A stretch of DNA of 64,000 nt, taken from assembly GCF_900102175.1 (NCBI RefSeq), contig NZ_FNKN01000001.1, positions 1,302,001 through 1,366,000 on the forward strand. The letters are read 5' to 3'. A model generated the notes under the pieces. It saw only the letters and a list, made by a program, of their open reading frames with translations. It was not told the origin of the DNA and made no database searches. This document shows positions 7,848 through 16,898 of this stretch, piece after piece. Every line of letters begins with the position of its first letter. The first letter of the stretch is position 1. The translations under genes and the position numbers were made by a program. Origin of the DNA: Microbacterium sp. cf332 (GTDB taxonomy: Bacteria; Actinomycetota; Actinomycetes; Actinomycetales; Microbacteriaceae).

Positions 7848-10316
7848 GTGAACAGCCCGACTCCCCCGCACCCGACCCCGCGACGCGACATCCAAGGCCT
7901 CCGCGCCCTGGCCGTTCTCGCGGTCATCGGCGCGCACGCGGCTGGGTGGCCCCGCGGCGGGTTCGTCGGGGTCGACGTGTTCTTCGTCGTCTCGGGCTTC
8001 CTGATCACCGGCGCGCTGCTGCGCGAGGTCGAGGCGACGGGCGGCATCCGGCTCGGCGCCTTCGCCGTGCGCCGCGCCCGCCGCATCCTGCCGCTCGCGC
8101 TCGTCGTCCTGATCACGACCGCGGGCCTCGCCTTCGCGGTCTTCCACCGCACGAGGGCGGACCAGACCCTCGTCGACGCCCTGTGGTCCGCAGGTCTCGC
8201 GGCGAACTGGCGCTTCGCGGCGGTCGGAACGGACTACTTCCACGCCGACGACGCGGTCTCGCCGCTGCAGCACTTCTGGTCGCTCGCGGTCGAGGAGCAG
8301 TTCTACCTCGTATGGCCACTGGTGCTGCTGGCCGTCGTCTCGCTGCTTCCCGCCGCCGCTCGGCGCGGCCGACGCGCGGCGGTCGCGGTCGGCCTCCTCG
8401 CGGCCGCGCTCGTGCTCGCGTCGTTCGCATGGGCGCTCGTGCAGAGCGCGGATGCCGCCGCGCCGGCGTACTTCTCGACCTTCACGCGCGCGTGGGAACT
8501 CGGCGTCGGTGCGCTCCTGGCCGCCGTTGCACCGATTCTGCGGCGTCTCCCGGCCGCCGCCGGCGGCATCCTGTCGTGGGTCGGCGTCGCCGGACTCGTC
8601 GCCGCGTTCGCCGTGATCGACCCGGAGGCGCCGGGCTTCCCCGCCCCGTGGGCCGCACTCCCCGTCGCGGCCACAGCGCTCGTTCTCGCCGGCGGCATGT
8701 CAGGCGACCCGCGGCACCGGCACCTCTTCCCGCTGACGAACCCGGTGAGCGTCGCGATCGGCGACGTGTCGTACTCGCTCTATCTCTGGCACTTCCCCGT
8801 GGTCGTGTTCGCGGCCGTGCTGCTGCCCGCCCGGGATGCGACCGTCGTGCTCGTCCTCGCGGTCACCGCGATCCTCGCCGTGGCCTCGTACCACCTCGTC
8901 GAGCAGCCGTTCCGGTTCGCGCCGTACCGGCTCGGCGCCGACACGTCCGGACGAGTCGCGATCGCGGAGCGCGATGCGGCACCGTCCGACGACCAACGTC
9001 TCCGGGCCCCGACCGGACCTGCGACGCCCCCAGCAGCCGTACCAGCACCCGTCCCGCGGGTGCTGAGCAGCCGTCCCGCAGGGTGGACGCCGGGCACCCG
9101 CTACTACCCGGGGATGCCACGGGCCGGAGCCGCGGACGCGCCGAGTGAGCCTGCCGCCGTGCCGCCACCCGCCACCCTGGCCGTCGCGCCGTCCCTGGCC
9201 CCCGCGGCTGCCGCGCCAGCCGCGCCCGTTGAGCCCGCGGAGCCCGCGAAGCCCGCGGATGCGCACCCCGCCGCGTCGCCCTGGACGGTGTGGCGGGCGC
9301 GCTTCGGGCCACCCGCCTTCCTCGCGGCGTCCGGTCTCGGCATCGCTGCGCTGTGCGTCGTGCTCGTCGTGCAGAACGTCTTCGGCGGCCTCGTCGCCTC
9401 GCCCGTGGCTCGTCCGCCGGCCGAGGTGGCGGACGGTGCCGCCGACGCTGCGGATGCCGCGTCCGACGACCCCGGCGACCCCGTCGCGGCACTGCAGGCC
9501 GAGCTCGCCGCGGCGGCGACGGCGACCGCCTGGCCCGACCTGCATCCCTCCCTCGACGAGGTCATCGCCCGCTCGTCGGCGAGCAACCCCGCGCGCGACT
9601 GCTTCGCCCCCGAGGCGACCCCGGACGCCGCGGCCTGCAGCACCGGGAGCGTCGACGCGCCCGCGCACATCTACCTCGTCGGCGACTCGACGGCGATGGC
9701 CTATGCCCCGGCGTTCCGCAAGCTCGCCGACGACAGCCGCGGCGGCATCCGGGTCACGACGGTCGGGCTCTACGGATGCCGGTTCACCGACGTCGCCGTG
9801 CAGAACGACGGCGCCGGCGTCATGGCAGCGTGCCCGCAGCGCAAGGCCGACGTGCGCGCCATGATCCTCGCCGATGCGCCGACGCTCGTCGTGGTGTCGA
9901 ACGCGTACACACTCGGCCACACGCCCGACGGCGCCGATCTGTCGGCCGACGCGCTGCTCGCCGGGCAGGAGGCCGAAGCCGAGACCTATGGTCTGCCGGG
10001 GCGCATCGTGCACCTCGCGCCTCCGCCCGAGGGCGCCGACCTGGGCCGCTGCTACGCCCCCGCGAGCTCGCCCTACGGCTGCGCCGCAGGTGTCTCGAGC
10101 ACGTGGGCGCAGATGGAGGCCGCCGCCGAGCAGGTCGCCGCGGCGTCCGGCAACCAGGCCGTCAGCTCACTGCCGTTTACCTGCTGGGAGCTCGTCTGCC
10201 CGGCTTTCGCCGGCGACATCCCCACGCGCTACGACCGCACGCACCTGACCGTCGCGTACGCCGAGCACATCGCCCCGGCGCTGCGAGCCGAGTTCGCCGC
10301 ACGCGGACTGCTGTAG
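7848..10316 (+). CDS. Membrane O-acyltransferase (acyltransferase-3) with C-terminal SGNH domain
   Basis: An 822-residue OafA/YrhL-type protein. Residues 1-350 form a multi-spanning acyltransferase-3 domain with the catalytic-type His30 in VIGAHAAGWPRGG and the hallmark VGVDVFFVVSGFLI. Residues about 370-480 are a Pro/Ala-rich linker, followed by another membrane span near 500-520. Residues about 600-822 are an SGNH hydrolase-like domain with block I GDST (near 612) and the block V-type DRTHL (near 794). The family moves acyl (often acetyl) groups across the membrane onto extracellular polysaccharide or peptidoglycan. The GTG start lies just after an overlapping out-of-frame ATG. The target glycan is unknown. 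Confidence 0.85.
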   Translation: MNSPTPPHPTPRRDIQGLRALAVLAVIGAHAAGWPRGGFVGVDVFFVVSGFLITGALLREVEATGGIRLGAFAVRRARRILPLALVVLITTAGLAFAVFHRTRADQTLVDALWSAGLAANWRFAAVGTDYFHADDAVSPLQHFWSLAVEEQFYLVWPLVLLAVVSLLPAAARRGRRAAVAVGLLAAALVLASFAWALVQSADAAAPAYFSTFTRAWELGVGALLAAVAPILRRLPAAAGGILSWVGVAGLVAAFAVIDPEAPGFPAPWAALPVAATALVLAGGMSGDPRHRHLFPLTNPVSVAIGDVSYSLYLWHFPVVVFAAVLLPARDATVVLVLAVTAILAVASYHLVEQPFRFAPYRLGADTSGRVAIAERDAAPSDDQRLRAPTGPATPPAAVPAPVPRVLSSRPAGWTPGTRYYPGMPRAGAADAPSEPAAVPPPATLAVAPSLAPAAAAPAAPVEPAEPAKPADAHPAASPWTVWRARFGPPAFLAASGLGIAALCVVLVVQNVFGGLVASPVARPPAEVADGAADAADAASDDPGDPVAALQAELAAAATATAWPDLHPSLDEVIARSSASNPARDCFAPEATPDAAACSTGSVDAPAHIYLVGDSTAMAYAPAFRKLADDSRGGIRVTTVGLYGCRFTDVAVQNDGAGVMAACPQRKADVRAMILADAPTLVVVSNAYTLGHTPDGADLSADALLAGQEAEAETYGLPGRIVHLAPPPEGADLGRCYAPASSPYGCAAGVSSTWAQMEAAAEQVAAASGNQAVSSLPFTCWELVCPAFAGDIPTRYDRTHLTVAYAEHIAPALRAEFAARGLL

Positions 10317-10370
10317 GTGTTCCGGCCCGCGTCGAATTGTTCGCGGGGCCGTCGCGTAACCGCCTGATGG

Positions 10371-10455
10371 CGGAGGGTGTGGGATTCGAACCCACGGGAC
10401 ATTGCTGCCCACCAGTTTTCAAGACTGGATCCTTCGGCCGCTCGGACAACCCTCC
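10371..10455 (-). tRNA. tRNA-Ser (anticodon TGA)
   Basis: The minus strand shows acceptor GGAGGGT/ACCCTCC, anticodon stem-loop CCAGT-CTTGAAA-ACTGG (anticodon TGA), a long variable arm, the T-loop GGTTCGAATCC and discriminator G. The 3' CCA is not encoded. It begins about 48 bases after the HAD gene in the same direction, so it may be read through from serS-HAD. Confidence 0.93.
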
Positions 10456-10503
10456 CAGCGGCGCGAACCGCTGAGCTTCGATCCTAGCCGCCGCGCGGCG
10501 GCG

Positions 10504-11448
10504 TCAGAGTGCGCGCAGGATCGCGGCGACGCCGCCCTCCTGCACCGAGACCGTGGTCTCGGACGCCTCGGCCAGCAGCTCCGCGGCCCCCTGCGCCATC
10601 GCGATGGCCCGGCCGCCGTGGTCGCGGGCCCAGCGGAACATGCCGATGTCGTTGCGGCCGTCGCCCATGACCAGGACGTCGGTCGACGGGATGTCCAGCC
10701 AGCCGCGCACGCGTTCGAGCGCCGTGGACTTGTCGACGCCCTGCGGGGCGATGTCGAGCCAGGCCGACCAGCCGACCGCGTACGACACCTCGTTGAGGCC
10801 GATCCGCTCGACGAGCTCGACGAAGTCGGAGTCGGTCTCGTCGGGCGAGACGACGACGACACGGCAGACCTCCTGCGCCGAGAGCTGCTCGAACGCGACC
10901 TTGTCGGCGTCGTGCAGGTTCCAGTCGTGCAGCTCCTCCGTGTAGAGCCGCCGACCGTCGGGCAGTTCCACCATGTAGCGGGCGTGCGGCAGGTGCTCGC
11001 GCAGCAGCCCCAGGACCTCGCTCGGGTCGAAGGTCTCGATGTAGAAGCGCTCGTACGCGAGCGCGTCAGCGAAGTCGTCGTCGACGCGCTTGAGGATGAC
11101 GGCGCCGTTCGAGCACACGACGTAGTCGGGGTTCAGGGCGAGAGCGCCGAGGATGCCGTGCGTGCCCTCCCACGAACGCCCCGTGGCGAGCATGACCTCG
11201 TGGCCGGCCGCGTGGGCGTCGGCCACGGCGTCGACGACACCGGGGCTCAGCGTCTCGTCCTCGAGCAGAACCGTGCCGTCGATGTCGAGGACGATCAGCA
11301 GACGCGGGGCGCCGGCGGCGACCGGCATCCCCTCGGCGACGTCCTCGACGATCTCCGCCGCATCCCGCGGGGCGACGACCTCGAGGCCGCCTTCCTCGGG
11401 AAGCGCGTCGGGCACCTGCGTGCCGAGACCGTCCGCGCCGCCGGTCAT
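10504..11448 (-). CDS. Cof-type HAD-superfamily hydrolase
   Basis: A 314-residue HAD phosphatase. The nucleophile motif DIDGT is at 55-59 after a 48-residue acidic leader, and the C-terminal acidic motif [11 protein letters not shown] marks the Cof/type IIB subgroup, which dephosphorylates small sugar phosphates or cofactors. ATG 11448 overlaps the serS stop as ATGA, implying translational coupling to serS. A longer frame reaching 11946 only shadows serS in another phase. The substrate cannot be deduced. Confidence 0.85.
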   Translation of the reverse strand: MTGGADGLGTQVPDALPEEGGLEVVAPRDAAEIVEDVAEGMPVAAGAPRLLIVLDIDGTVLLEDETLSPGVVDAVADAHAAGHEVMLATGRSWEGTHGILGALALNPDYVVCSNGAVILKRVDDDFADALAYERFYIETFDPSEVLGLLREHLPHARYMVELPDGRRLYTEELHDWNLHDADKVAFEQLSAQEVCRVVVVSPDETDSDFVELVERIGLNEVSYAVGWSAWLDIAPQGVDKSTALERVRGWLDIPSTDVLVMGDGRNDIGMFRWARDHGGRAIAMAQGAAELLAEASETTVSVQEGGVAAILRAL

Positions 11449-12710
11449 GCGACGGGCTCCGCGACCTCGAGGCCGCCGAGGTAGGGCCGCAGCGCCTCGG
11501 GGATCACGACCGAGCCGTCGGCGCGCTGATGCGTCTCGAGCAGGGCGACGATCCACCGTGTCGTGGCGAGCGTGCCGTTGAGGGTCGCGACCGGCTCGGT
11601 CTTGCCCCCGTCGGGACGGTGACGGATGTCGAGCCGGCGCGCCTGATAGGTCGTGCAGTTCGAGGTCGACGTCAGCTCGCGGTAGGCGCCCTGGGTCGGC
11701 ACCCACGCCTCGATGTCGTACTTGCGGGCGGCGCTCGAGCCGAGGTCGCCGGCGGCGACGTCGATGACGCGGTACGACAGGCCCAGGTCCTGCAGCATCC
11801 GCTCCTGCATCTCGACGAGACGCAGGTGCTCGGCCTCGGCGTCCTGAGGCGTCGTGTAGACGAACATCTCGAGCTTGTTGAACTGGTGCACGCGGATGAT
11901 GCCGCGGGTGTCCTTGCCGTACGACCCGGCCTCGCGCCGATAGCACGTCGACCAGCCGGCGTAGCGCTTCGCGCCGCGTCCGAGGTCGAGGATCTCGTCC
12001 ATGTGGTAGCCCGCGAGCGGCACCTCGCTCGTTCCCACGAGATAGACGTCGTCCTCTTCGAGGTGGTAGACCTCGTCGGCGTGCTGGCCGAGGAAGCCGG
12101 TGCCGCGCATCACCTCGGGACGCACGAGCGTCGGCGGGATGAGCGGCGTGAAGCCCGCGGCGAGGGCGCGGTCGAGACCGAGCGTCATGAGGGCCAGCTC
12201 GAGACGCGCGCCGATACCGCTGAGGAAGTAGAAGCGGCTGCCCGACACCTTCGTGCCGCGCTCCATGTCGATGGCGCCGAGCTTTTCGCCGAGCGCGAGA
12301 TGGTCGAGCGGCTCGAAGTCGAACGACGGCGGCTCGCCGTGGGTGCGCAGCGTGACGAAATCGGCCTCGCCGCCGGCGGGGACGTCGTCGATGACGATGT
12401 TCTCGATGCGGCCGAGCGCGGCATCCGCAGACTCCTCGGCGGCGGTCACGGCCTGCTGCGCGCGCTTCACGCGCTCGCTCAGCTCCTTCGCCTCGGCGAC
12501 GAGCGTGGCCTTCTCGTCCTTCGGCGCCTGTGCGACCTTCTTGCCGTGGGCGTTCTGCTCGGCGCGCAGCCGCTCGAACGTCGTGATCGCCTCGCGGCGC
12601 TCGCGGTCGGCTGCCACGGCGGCGTCGACGGTGTCGGCCGACTCGCCGCGCTTCACCTGCGAGATCTTGACCAGGTCGGGCTGTTCACGGAGGAGTGCGA
12701 GGTCGATCAC
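11445..12710 (-). CDS. serS: Seryl-tRNA synthetase
   Basis: A 421-residue class II aminoacyl-tRNA synthetase that charges tRNA-Ser. The N-terminal 110 residues form the long antiparallel coiled-coil arm that reads the tRNA variable arm. The catalytic core has [11 protein letters not shown], the FNKLEMFVY segment, the serine-pocket segment [19 protein letters not shown] and the terminal motif 3 [15 protein letters not shown]. The length is usual for the family. GTG 12710 has no Shine-Dalgarno but is preceded at exactly six bases by TAGACT, a leaderless-type promoter. Two tRNA-Ser genes lie within about 10 kb on the same strand. Confidence 0.97.
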   Translation of the reverse strand: MIDLALLREQPDLVKISQVKRGESADTVDAAVAADRERREAITTFERLRAEQNAHGKKVAQAPKDEKATLVAEAKELSERVKRAQQAVTAAEESADAALGRIENIVIDDVPAGGEADFVTLRTHGEPPSFDFEPLDHLALGEKLGAIDMERGTKVSGSRFYFLSGIGARLELALMTLGLDRALAAGFTPLIPPTLVRPEVMRGTGFLGQHADEVYHLEEDDVYLVGTSEVPLAGYHMDEILDLGRGAKRYAGWSTCYRREAGSYGKDTRGIIRVHQFNKLEMFVYTTPQDAEAEHLRLVEMQERMLQDLGLSYRVIDVAAGDLGSSAARKYDIEAWVPTQGAYRELTSTSNCTTYQARRLDIRHRPDGGKTEPVATLNGTLATTRWIVALLETHQRADGSVVIPEALRPYLGGLEVAEPVA

Positions 12711-12716
12711 GCGTCA

Positions 12717-12722
12717 AGTCTA
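12717..12722 (-). promoter_or_regulatory. Leaderless-type -10 element (TAGACT) for serS
   Basis: Minus-strand TAGACT, then TGACGC, then the GTG start at 12710: predicted transcription start coincides with the first base of the codon. Confidence 0.6.
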
Positions 12723-12814
12723 TGGTCGCGCGCACCGGCGTCGTCGGTCGCGCCCGCACGACGACCCGCTGCGCGCCCGGGCGCAAGGGGCAATCCCGCA
12801 CCGGCGGGCACCCC

Positions 12815-12820
12815 TATGGT
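12815..12820 (+). promoter_or_regulatory. Leaderless-type -10 element (TATGGT) for the lipid kinase
   Basis: TATGGT, then six bases, then ATG at 12827. No Shine-Dalgarno. The region is shared with the divergent serS promoter about 95 bases away. Confidence 0.45.
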
Positions 12821-12826
12821 GTAGCC

Positions 12827-14041
12827 ATGGCGACCGACTCCGACGACACCTCTTCGCAGAAGCACTCCGACGAGCCCACCTCCGCGAACCCCGGCGGGGC
12901 GGATGCCGCGACCCCCGACCCCGAGCAGGCGGCCGCGCCCGACGACGTCATCCGCGAGCCCGACGACATCGCTCCCGACACCACCGAGGGCGAGACCGGC
13001 GAAGCCCGTCGCGTCGGCCCCGAGGGTGACACCGAGCCCATGGCGGGGGGCGCCGAGAAGCCCAACCCGAAGGCGGCGCTGGTCTACAACCCCATCAAGG
13101 TCGACGGCGACGCGCTGCGCGAGCAGGTGCTGCGCGCCGCGGAGGAGGCCGGGTGGGAGGAGCCCCTCTTCTACGAGACGACCGTCGACGACCTCGGTGA
13201 CGACGTCACCCGCCAGGCCCTCGAGGCCGGCGTGAGCGCAGTGCTCGTGGCCGGCGGCGACGGCACGGTGCGCGCGGTGTCGGGCGAGATGAGCGGCAGC
13301 GGGGTGCCACTCGCGATCGTGCCGAGCGGCACGGGCAACCTGCTCGCCCGCAACCTCGGGCTGCCGCTCAGCGAACCCGAGACCATGATCCGCGCGGCCT
13401 TCACCGGCGACCGCACCCCGATCGACGTCGGCTGGGCACGGCTGACCCGCGACGGCGGCGAGGTCGAGGAGCACGCGTTCGTCGTGATGGGCGGCATGGG
13501 GCTCGACGCGGCGATGATCGCCAACACCAACCCGCAGCTGAAGAAGTCGGTCGGCTGGGTGGCCTACGTCGACGGCGCGACGCGCTCGCTCGTCAAGGCG
13601 AAGCCGTTCCGCGTCGTCTACCAGCTCGACGGCCACCGGATGCACGCCGCCCGCGTGCAGAGCGTGCTCTTCGCCAACTGCGGCTCGCTGCAGGCGGGCA
13701 TCGCGCTCATCCCCGAGGCCTCCATCACCGACGGCCAGCTCGACGTGGTCATCATGCAGCCCAAGGGCTTCTGGGGGTGGATCCTCGTCTGGCGCCGGGT
13801 GGCCTGGGACAACAGCTTCCTGCGGAAGTTCCGGGCCGGACGCCGCGTGCTCTCGCTGCGGACGAAGGACAACGCCGTCGTCTACTCGCGCGGCCGCGGC
13901 GTCGCCCTGGCCCCGCAGGAGCCGCACCCCGTGCAGCTCGACGGCGACGAGTTCGGCGAGGCCACGCACGTGCAGACCCGCGTCGACGCCCGCGGCCTCG
14001 TCGTCGCCGTGCCCGCCGGGCACACGCTGCCCGAAGACTGA
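12827..14041 (+). CDS. Diacylglycerol kinase-family lipid kinase
   Basis: A 404-residue protein with an acidic, low-complexity N-terminus of about 80 residues, followed by a DAGKc catalytic domain. The domain starts KAALVYNPIK and has the nucleotide-binding GGDGT at 143-147 and SGTGNLLARNLGLPL, then the second beta-sandwich domain through the end. The family phosphorylates diacylglycerol, sphingoid bases or related membrane lipids at the inner membrane face. ATG 12827 was chosen because it follows a leaderless-type -10; the same frame is open further upstream without conserved features. The disordered leader is unusual relative to DgkB-type enzymes of about 300 residues. Confidence 0.88.
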   Translation: MATDSDDTSSQKHSDEPTSANPGGADAATPDPEQAAAPDDVIREPDDIAPDTTEGETGEARRVGPEGDTEPMAGGAEKPNPKAALVYNPIKVDGDALREQVLRAAEEAGWEEPLFYETTVDDLGDDVTRQALEAGVSAVLVAGGDGTVRAVSGEMSGSGVPLAIVPSGTGNLLARNLGLPLSEPETMIRAAFTGDRTPIDVGWARLTRDGGEVEEHAFVVMGGMGLDAAMIANTNPQLKKSVGWVAYVDGATRSLVKAKPFRVVYQLDGHRMHAARVQSVLFANCGSLQAGIALIPEASITDGQLDVVIMQPKGFWGWILVWRRVAWDNSFLRKFRAGRRVLSLRTKDNAVVYSRGRGVALAPQEPHPVQLDGDEFGEATHVQTRVDARGLVVAVPAGHTLPED

Positions 14042-14059
14042 GCGCGCCCGCGGCGCCGT

Positions 14060-14144
14060 AACTCCTCAGATTCGGCAGCCGTGCCGAGCGTCGTCGCGGC
14101 GACGCGGCGGATGGCGGTGCACGACGTTGCGGTTCTGAGGAGTT
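14060..14144. repeat. 85-bp palindromic element with AACTCCTCAGA arms (family C)
   Basis: Perfect 11-bp inverted arms AACTCCTCAGA (14060-14070) and TCTGAGGAGTT (14134-14144) enclose 63 GC-rich bases that contain smaller inverted segments. The design matches family B, but the sequence is unrelated. Only one copy is in the window. It lies between the lipid kinase and photolyase genes, which point the same way. Confidence 0.55.
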
Positions 14145-14207
14145 GGCGCGGAGCCGCACGGGGCACGCCCGCTCTGTCAACCGTTCGCCGTCACCCCGAC
14201 GGGCCGA

Positions 14208-14213
14208 CAGGAT
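14208..14213 (+). promoter_or_regulatory. Leaderless-type -10-like element (CAGGAT) for the photolyase
   Basis: CAGGAT lies exactly six bases before ATG 14220. The first base deviates from TANNNT, so this is a weaker call. Confidence 0.3.
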
Positions 14214-14219
14214 GACGAC

Positions 14220-15584
14220 ATGAGCTCGCCCTCCATCGTCTGGTTCCGCGACGACCTGCGCCTGGCCGACCACCCCGCGCTGCGCGCCGCGCTCGACCGC
14301 GGCGAACCGGTGGTCGGGCTGTACGTGCTCGACGAGGAGTCCGAGGGCATCCGACCGCTCGGCGGTGCCGCGCGGTGGTGGCTGCACCACTCGCTCGTCT
14401 CGCTCGCGGACGACCTCCGGGAGCGCGGTTCGCACCTGGTGCTGCGGCGGGGACCGGCGGCATCCGTCGTCCGCTCGGTCGTCGACGACACCGGCGCGGG
14501 GGCCGTCTACTGGAACCGCCGCTACGGCGGAGCGGAGCGCGCGATCGACACCGAGCTGAAGGACGGCCTGCGCGACGACGGCATCCGGGTCGAGTCGTTC
14601 GCCGCCAACGTGCTGTTCGAGCCGTGGACGGTCAAGACCGGCAGCGGCACCCCGTTCTCGGTGTTCACGCCGTTCTGGAACGCCGCGCGCAATCTGCCGG
14701 CACCGCGCGAACCGCTCCCCCGCCCTCGCGAGGTCCCCGGCCTGCGCTCGGCCCCCGCGAGCGACGAACTCGACGCGTGGGGGCTGCTGCCCACCCGGCC
14801 CGACTGGGCCGGCGGCCTACGCGAACGCTGGCAGCCCGGCGAGACGGCCGCCCGCGCGCGGCTGCGCGAGTTCCTCGATGACGACCTCGGCTCGTACGAC
14901 GCCGCCCGCGACGAACCCAGCGCCGGCGCGACCTCGTTGCTGTCGCCGCGCCTGCGCTGGGGCGAGCTCAGCCCCCACGCGGTGTGGCACGCCGGCGTCG
15001 AGACCGGCGGCGGGGCGGGCAAGCACGCGACGTCCGCCTCGCGCTTCCTGTCCGAGCTCGGCTGGCGCGAGTTCGCCTGGCACACGCTCTACCACTTCCC
15101 CGATCTCGCGACGAAGAACTGGCGCAAAGGATTCGACGCCTTCCCGTGGCCGCGCCTGCAGCCGTCGCACCTCACCGCGTGGGAGAAAGGCGAGACCGGC
15201 GTGCCGATGGTCGACGCCGGCATGCGGGAGCTGTGGGAGACCGGCTACATGCACAACCGGGTGCGGATGGTCACGGCATCCTTCCTCACCAAGAACCTGC
15301 TCATCGACTGGCGCCTCGGCGAGCAGTGGTTCTGGGACACCCTGGTCGACGCCGACGGCGCCAGCAACGCCTTCAACTGGCAATGGATCGCGGGATCGGG
15401 GGCCGACGCGTCGCCGTACTTCCGCATCTTCAACCCCGAGCGGCAGGCCGAGAAGTTCGACCCGAAAGGCCTCTACATCGGCCAGTGGGCACCCGACAGT
15501 GCCGACCGCGAGCCGATCGTCGACCTCGCCGAGACGCGCAAGGCCGCCCTGCAGGCCTACGAGGCGGTCAAGAACGCGCGGTGA
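14220..15584 (+). CDS. phrB: Deoxyribodipyrimidine photo-lyase (class I)
   Basis: A 454-residue flavoprotein that repairs UV-induced pyrimidine dimers with light. The N-terminal alpha/beta antenna domain opens with IVWFRDDLRLADHPAL. The C-terminal helical FAD domain has the landmarks SELGWREFAWH, WEKGETGVPMVDAGMRELW, HNRVRMVTASFLTKNL and the DASPYFRIFNP region, which build the FAD pocket and dimer-binding cavity. The length is that of class I CPD photolyases; distinguishing CPD from some cryptochrome-like relatives would need a tree. A CAGGAT element six bases upstream suggests leaderless expression. Confidence 0.93.
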   Translation: MSSPSIVWFRDDLRLADHPALRAALDRGEPVVGLYVLDEESEGIRPLGGAARWWLHHSLVSLADDLRERGSHLVLRRGPAASVVRSVVDDTGAGAVYWNRRYGGAERAIDTELKDGLRDDGIRVESFAANVLFEPWTVKTGSGTPFSVFTPFWNAARNLPAPREPLPRPREVPGLRSAPASDELDAWGLLPTRPDWAGGLRERWQPGETAARARLREFLDDDLGSYDAARDEPSAGATSLLSPRLRWGELSPHAVWHAGVETGGGAGKHATSASRFLSELGWREFAWHTLYHFPDLATKNWRKGFDAFPWPRLQPSHLTAWEKGETGVPMVDAGMRELWETGYMHNRVRMVTASFLTKNLLIDWRLGEQWFWDTLVDADGASNAFNWQWIAGSGADASPYFRIFNPERQAEKFDPKGLYIGQWAPDSADREPIVDLAETRKAALQAYEAVKNAR

Positions 15585-15635
15585 CGGGTCCGCTCGGGGA
15601 ATGCCGACGGATGCTGCGGGGTTCACAGAAGGGTT

Positions 15636-16682
15636 ATGAGTGATGCAGCCCGCCCCGCCCTGTCCGTGCTCGACCTCGTGCCCGTGCGCACGGGACAGAC
15701 CAGTGCGCAGGCGATCGCGGCGTCGCTGACCGTCGCGCAACGGGCTGACGAACTCGGCTACCGGCGGTACTGGTTCGCCGAGCACCACAACATGCCGGCC
15801 GTGGCGTCGACGACCCCGCCCGTGCTCATCGCAGCCGCGGCGTCGCGCACCTCGCGCATCCGCGTCGGGTCCGGCGGTGTCATGCTCCCCAACCACTCGC
15901 CGCTCGTCGTCGCCGAGCAGTTCGCCGCGCTCGAGGCCATCGCGCCGGGACGCGTCGACCTCGGCATCGGGCGCGCCCCCGGCAGCGACCCCGTCATCAC
16001 GCAGCTCCTGCGGCAGTCGGGCACGACGAGCGACGTCGACCGGTTCCCCGACAACATCCGCGACATCCTCGCGCTCGTGTCGGGCGACGGCGCGACCGTG
16101 CGCTTCACCTCGGGCGGAACCTACGACGTGCACGCCACCCCATCGGCCACGTCGACCCCCGACGTCTGGCTGCTCGGGTCGAGCGACTACTCCGCTCAGC
16201 TCGCCGCCGCCCTCGGACTGCCCTACGTCTTCGCGAACCACTTCTCGGGCGAGGGACTCGACCGCGCCGTGGGGCTCTACCGCGACCAGTTCCGTCCGTC
16301 CGAGACGCTCGACGCACCCCGCACGTTCCTCACGGCCAACGCCGTGGTCGCCGACACCGACGCCGAGGCGGAAGCGCTCATGCTGCCCCAGGCCCGCATG
16401 ATGGCGCGACTGCGCGGCAACCGGCCGCTCATCGCCCTCGAGACCGTCGAGGAGGCAGCGGCCGCCGAGGCCACCGACCACCTCGCGACACCCATGCTCG
16501 ACGCGCTGCGCTCGCGCTGGTTCGTCGGCACCGGGCCCGACACCCGCGCGGCCCTCACGGCGTTCGCCGCGCAGCACGGCGTCGACGAGGTCATGGTCTC
16601 GCCGGTGTCCGCGGCGTACGACGGCGAGCAGCCCGACGCGGCGCCCGCCCGCATCCGCACCCTCGAGCTCCTCGCCGCCTGA
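15636..16682 (+). CDS. LLM-class flavin-dependent oxidoreductase (luciferase-like)
   Basis: A 348-residue bacterial luciferase-like TIM-barrel enzyme using reduced FMN or F420. It has the family signatures LGYRRYWFAEHHNMP, RIRVGSGGVMLPNHSPLVVAEQFAALEAI and GRVDLGIGRAPGSD, placing it with the single-subunit alkanal monooxygenase-like MsnO8 group. AGAAGGG precedes the ATG. No partner gene indicates a substrate. A GC-rich perfect palindrome follows the stop. Confidence 0.87.
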   Translation: MSDAARPALSVLDLVPVRTGQTSAQAIAASLTVAQRADELGYRRYWFAEHHNMPAVASTTPPVLIAAAASRTSRIRVGSGGVMLPNHSPLVVAEQFAALEAIAPGRVDLGIGRAPGSDPVITQLLRQSGTTSDVDRFPDNIRDILALVSGDGATVRFTSGGTYDVHATPSATSTPDVWLLGSSDYSAQLAAALGLPYVFANHFSGEGLDRAVGLYRDQFRPSETLDAPRTFLTANAVVADTDAEAEALMLPQARMMARLRGNRPLIALETVEEAAAAEATDHLATPMLDALRSRWFVGTGPDTRAALTAFAAQHGVDEVMVSPVSAAYDGEQPDAAPARIRTLELLAA

Positions 16683-16690
16683 CCGGGGCT

Positions 16691-16706
16691 TCCCGCGGCC
16701 GCGGGA
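16691..16706. terminator. GC palindrome after the flavin oxidoreductase (possible bidirectional terminator)
   Basis: TCCCGCGGCCGCGGGA is a perfect 16-bp palindrome starting eight bases after the stop codon. There is no T tract, so it could only be a factor-assisted or structural end. Confidence 0.35.
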
Positions 16707-16709
16707 GGC

Positions 16710-16770
16710 TCTGTCGCGGTCCGGTCGGCTCTACCCGCGGTCCGGTCGGCGCTGTCGCGCCCCGGGCGTG
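16710..16770. repeat. Degenerate tandem repeat, period about 21 bp
   Basis: CGCGGTCCGGTCGGC occurs perfectly at 16715-16729 and 16736-16750 (21 bases apart), with a decayed third unit after it. It lies in the 216-bp convergent gap between the flavin oxidoreductase and PLP decarboxylase genes. The rest of that gap shows nothing recognisable. Confidence 0.5.
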
Positions 16771-16898
16771 TGCCGTCTGCAGGCCGAGCCCCGGCACTCA
16801 CCGCCGCTGGGACCCGACACCACCGCTCAGCCTGGTGACGGCACGCCGCAACCCCGCGCCACACCCGCGGTAGCTGGCGACCCGACGAGCGGCTCGGA

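Noticed and set aside
4451..9148. Very long plus-strand open frame (about 1565 codons) across the LuxR-type gene, recQ and part of the acyltransferase gene
   Set aside because: It is a GC-driven shadow in another phase. The translation is Arg/Ala/Gly-rich with no domain, and the recognised genes in other frames account for the sequence.
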